Below the pieces are notes generated by a model. The model saw only the letters and a list, made by a program, of their open reading frames with translations, was not told the DNA's origin and ran no database searches. From an uncultured Prevotella sp. (GTDB lineage Bacteria; Bacteroidota; Bacteroidia; Bacteroidales; Bacteroidaceae), in NCBI GenBank assembly GCA_900540375.1, contig UQFS01000016.1, forward strand, positions 9,344 to 73,343: 64,000 bases of DNA. Reading direction: 5' to 3'. The position numbers and the translations under genes are program-made. How positions within the stretch are numbered: the stretch's first letter is position 1; every line of letters begins with the position of its first letter. Positions 62,222 through 64,000 of this stretch are shown here, piece by piece.

Positions 62222-62347
62222 GCCTCACCCCCCAGCCTCTCTCCAAACAGCCTAATCCTTGGTACCTTCCTATGGTAGTTTGGTATAGCCAGAGTAATCA
62301 CTCCCCTCTCCTTTGGAGAGGGGTACGGGGGTACGGGGGTGAGGCTG
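62222..62347 (-). repeat. Palindromic intergenic repeat, unit 4, with tandem insert
   Basis: On the minus strand AGCCTCACCCCC, then a tandem GTACCCCC pair, CCTCTCC/GGAGAGG palindrome and GTGATTACTCTGG; a decayed AGCCTCACCCCCCAG end lies at 62221-62235. It forms the 3' part of the small membrane protein frame. Confidence 0.75.
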
Positions 62348-62470
62348 GTGAGGCCTCTTCCACTCTTTCTGTCTCCTACGTATATCGAGGAAAGTCTTAA
62401 CGCCCCACCAGATCATGATGATGGTCAGGAGAAACAAAACAGCGATGATAATGTATAATTCTGTTTTCAT
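62270..62470 (-). CDS. Small membrane protein whose C-terminus runs into a repeat
   Basis: A 66-residue frame from ATG 62470. Residues 4-26 are one strong transmembrane helix (YIIIAVLFLLTIIMIWWGV), followed by a basic segment (FLDIRRRQKEWKRP). From about residue 41 the sequence (HQPHPRTPVPLSKGEG) is simply the translation of an intergenic repeat, so the original stop was probably near residue 40 and was displaced or lost when the repeat arrived. No function known. It is tail-to-tail with GH31. Confidence 0.55.
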   Translation of the reverse strand: MKTELYIIIAVLFLLTIIMIWWGVKTFLDIRRRQKEWKRPHQPHPRTPVPLSKGEGSDYSGYTKLP

Positions 62471-62530
62471 AAAAATATCAGTTTAGAACAGTGATACTTA
62501 GGCATTGATCACGCCATTGTCGCTACAAAA

Positions 62531-62585
62531 TTAAAAAAGAAAATCGACAAACAATGATGTTTTCACGATAGTTTGTCGATTTTCT
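62531..62585 (-). terminator. Terminator after GH43
   Basis: Perfect 15-bp arms AGAAAATCGACAAAC (62538-62552) and its complement (62571-62585) around an 18-base loop; on the minus strand it is followed by TTTTTT. Confidence 0.85.
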
Positions 62586-62598
62586 GCGTTTTCTTTGG

Positions 62599-63726
62599 TT
62601 ATCGCCTCAGCACGGGCTTGCCGTCCTCGAAGCGGATTGGAATCCACAGATGACCGCTGTTGCCGAGCTCTTTCGGCTTCCACACGTCGACCATGAACAG
62701 ATATTCGGCACCGCCGAACTGCTTGCGGATCTTCGCATCTACCACCTTATAGATATAAGCACCCTGACTGCCGAACGTCGTCTCGGCACCCTCACCCTTG
62801 CAGGGATTGGGCAGCTGCGTCCACGGTCCGAAGATATTCTTGGCTTTAAAGAGGCGGGCAGCGTTAGGCACCCAACCGGTACAGCCACTGGTGATCATCC
62901 AGTAAGTACCATCCTGCTTGAAGATTGTCGGTGCCTCGTTCTGTCCGCCGGCAGCCACACGCACGAACGAACCATTATGACCGAGATAGTCATCCGTGAG
63001 CTGCGCAATGTCCAGCGTCATGTTATCCTCGGACGAGAAGATGTGATAAGCCTTGCCGTCGTCGTCGACAAACACCGTCTGATCACGCGCCATCTGTCCG
63101 CCTTGCAGGTCACGCATGAAGAACATGCCGCGCTCAATCTGTTTCCGCCATTCCGGTGTCCACCATGTCTGCAACTCAGGGAAGAGCAGATGATGGCGCA
63201 AGTCCGTCGTGTCAGGCATGCAGAAGCCTATCGGATAGCAGCCCGCGTTGACACGTTCCGACCGCACAAAGCGGAAAGGCCCCGTAGGATTGTCGCTGAC
63301 CGCCACCGCAGCACGGGCAGCAGCATAGCCCTGCCCTTTCAGCTCAAGATGAAACCACATCACGAATTGTTTCGTCCGAGCGTTGTACACCACCTTTGGC
63401 CGCTCGATGATGCATCCCTTCTGTATGTCGCTGTTGGTGTCGTCACTCACGCGGAGCACAAAGCCACGTGAAGTCCAGTCGCGAAGATTCTCGGAAGTGT
63501 AGCAGCTCACGCCGAGCGAGCAGACCGGTCCGCCGTTGCTGCGCGTCTCACCATACCAATAATATGTGCCGCGATACTGGAGGATGTTTCCTCCATGCGC
63601 GTTGATATGCTTTCCGCCCGTGTCTTTCCACAGTCCTCCCTCCATCGGTTTCTGTCCCACGGCGGAGAGAGAGAAGAAGAAGAAAAGACAAATGGCAAGC
63701 AAAAACGTTTGTCGATAGTTTCTCAT
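62599..63726 (-). CDS. GH43 family glycoside hydrolase, subfamily 24/34-like
   Basis: A 375-residue secreted enzyme with signal peptide (FFFFSLSAVGQKP). It has a five-blade beta-propeller pattern: INAHGGNILQYRGTYYWYGE (residues about 42-61), SLGVSCYTSENLRDW, CIIERPKVVYNARTKQFVMW (likely acid Glu), and NEAPTIFKQDGTYWMITSG. The INAHGG...YYWYGE opening, without the usual GH43 Asp base, is what I know from exo-beta-1,3-galactanase-like subfamily 24 and relatives. Predicted to act on a beta-galactan or arabinogalactan side structure, moderate certainty. It is convergent with GH31 and separately transcribed; no clear promoter box was found upstream. Confidence 0.82.
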   Translation of the reverse strand: MRNYRQTFLLAICLFFFFSLSAVGQKPMEGGLWKDTGGKHINAHGGNILQYRGTYYWYGETRSNGGPVCSLGVSCYTSENLRDWTSRGFVLRVSDDTNSDIQKGCIIERPKVVYNARTKQFVMWFHLELKGQGYAAARAAVAVSDNPTGPFRFVRSERVNAGCYPIGFCMPDTTDLRHHLLFPELQTWWTPEWRKQIERGMFFMRDLQGGQMARDQTVFVDDDGKAYHIFSSEDNMTLDIAQLTDDYLGHNGSFVRVAAGGQNEAPTIFKQDGTYWMITSGCTGWVPNAARLFKAKNIFGPWTQLPNPCKGEGAETTFGSQGAYIYKVVDAKIRKQFGGAEYLFMVDVWKPKELGNSGHLWIPIRFEDGKPVLRR

Positions 63727-64000
63727 CTTTTTCTGTGATCTATAGATAATATCGTTATCTGTGTTCTATATATAATAATGTGTAGCTATATATATAATAA
63801 TGAGTAGCTCTCTTTCTCCTTACCGCAATTGTTCAAGAGAAAGAAAAAGGGGATATGCCAAAGCCGATCGACATATCCCCCTCATCAACTTACTTTATAT
63901 TAAATGAATATCCGCAATCATCCAAATTAGCAAAGTTTACACTGTCTGGACAATCCTTGGTATAAAAATTGTGGGCTTATATTTGACTATTGGAAAGGAA
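63727..64000. other. AT-rich right edge
   Basis: Upstream of GH43 there are TATATATAATAATG-like runs (63766-63802) but no gene. On the minus strand a frame ending at TAA 63891 reads HNFYTKDCPDSVNFANLDD before a stop, and may be the last piece of a gene or pseudogene that begins beyond the window. Confidence 0.3.
63845..63881 (-). terminator. Terminator for a gene beyond the right edge
   Basis: On the minus strand GGGGATATG pairs with CATATCCCC (63881-63873 with 63858-63850), followed by TTTTTCTTT. Confidence 0.7.

Noticed and set aside
1..64000. tRNA and rRNA genes
   Set aside because: No CCA-ending cloverleaf or rRNA-like sequence was noticed by eye; a tRNA scan was not possible here.

Overview
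The window reads as chromosomal DNA from a member of the Bacteroidota, most likely Prevotellaceae. Support comes from four SusC/SusD-type loci (the first cut by the left edge), promoters of the Bacteroidota type (TAnnTTTG, sometimes with TTTG 19 bp upstream) with little Shine-Dalgarno signal, a hybrid two-component sensor, a SusR-like regulator, and a housekeeping run (DUF1599, DoxX-like, tpiA, SPOR, folE) that I recall as common in Bacteroidales. No rRNA, tRNA, CRISPR array, phage or intact insertion sequence was seen.

Layout. 1-5762 (+): the 3' end of a SusD gene, then two lipoproteins (one like zincin-type SusD partners but without HExxH, one with a FISUMP domain) and two DUF4369-thioredoxin proteins. 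5835-19425 (-): an alpha-glucan locus with SusR-like regulator, SusC, SusD, SusE/F-like binding lipoprotein, GH66 dextranase, GH97 alpha-glucosidase, then a separately promoted sodium:solute symporter; the predicted substrate is dextran or isomalto-oligosaccharides. 19430-23834 (-): S41 protease, dCMP deaminase, M3 peptidase. 24032-26481 (+): a Memo-AMMECR1 fusion overlapping its radical SAM partner. 26565-28229: AT-rich small genes and a cluster of intergenic repeats. 28230-35015 (-): DUF1599, DoxX/MauE-like protein fused in frame to triosephosphate isomerase, SPOR protein, folE, exonuclease III, MATE transporter. 35218-38789 (-): GNAT-nitrilase fusion, HAD, HD, crcB, DUF190. 39048-51335: hybrid two-component regulator (-) divergent from GH5, SusC, SusD and a surface glycan-binding lipoprotein (+), probably for a beta-glucan. 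51336-53118: a long non-coding, repeat-rich stretch and a Rpn/PD-(D/E)XK nuclease gene. 53442-63726: FecR anti-sigma protein without a neighbouring sigma factor, STN-type SusC, SusD, GH31, and a convergent GH43.

How it fits together. Each glycan locus has a different control logic: SusR-like membrane regulator, hybrid two-component system, and FecR/STN trans-envelope signalling. Surface lipoproteins bind glycan, SusCD imports oligosaccharides, and periplasmic hydrolases (GH97, GH31) finish them; the symporter would take sugar into the cytoplasm. A family of G/C-rich palindromic repeats sits directly behind stop codons of several genes, always in the same orientation for the best four copies. 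The least explained items are the DoxX-TIM fusion, the Memo-AMMECR1/radical SAM pair with an N-terminal export-like segment, the stop-codon-abutting repeat family, the 51.4-52.2 kb structured gap, and the first operon.
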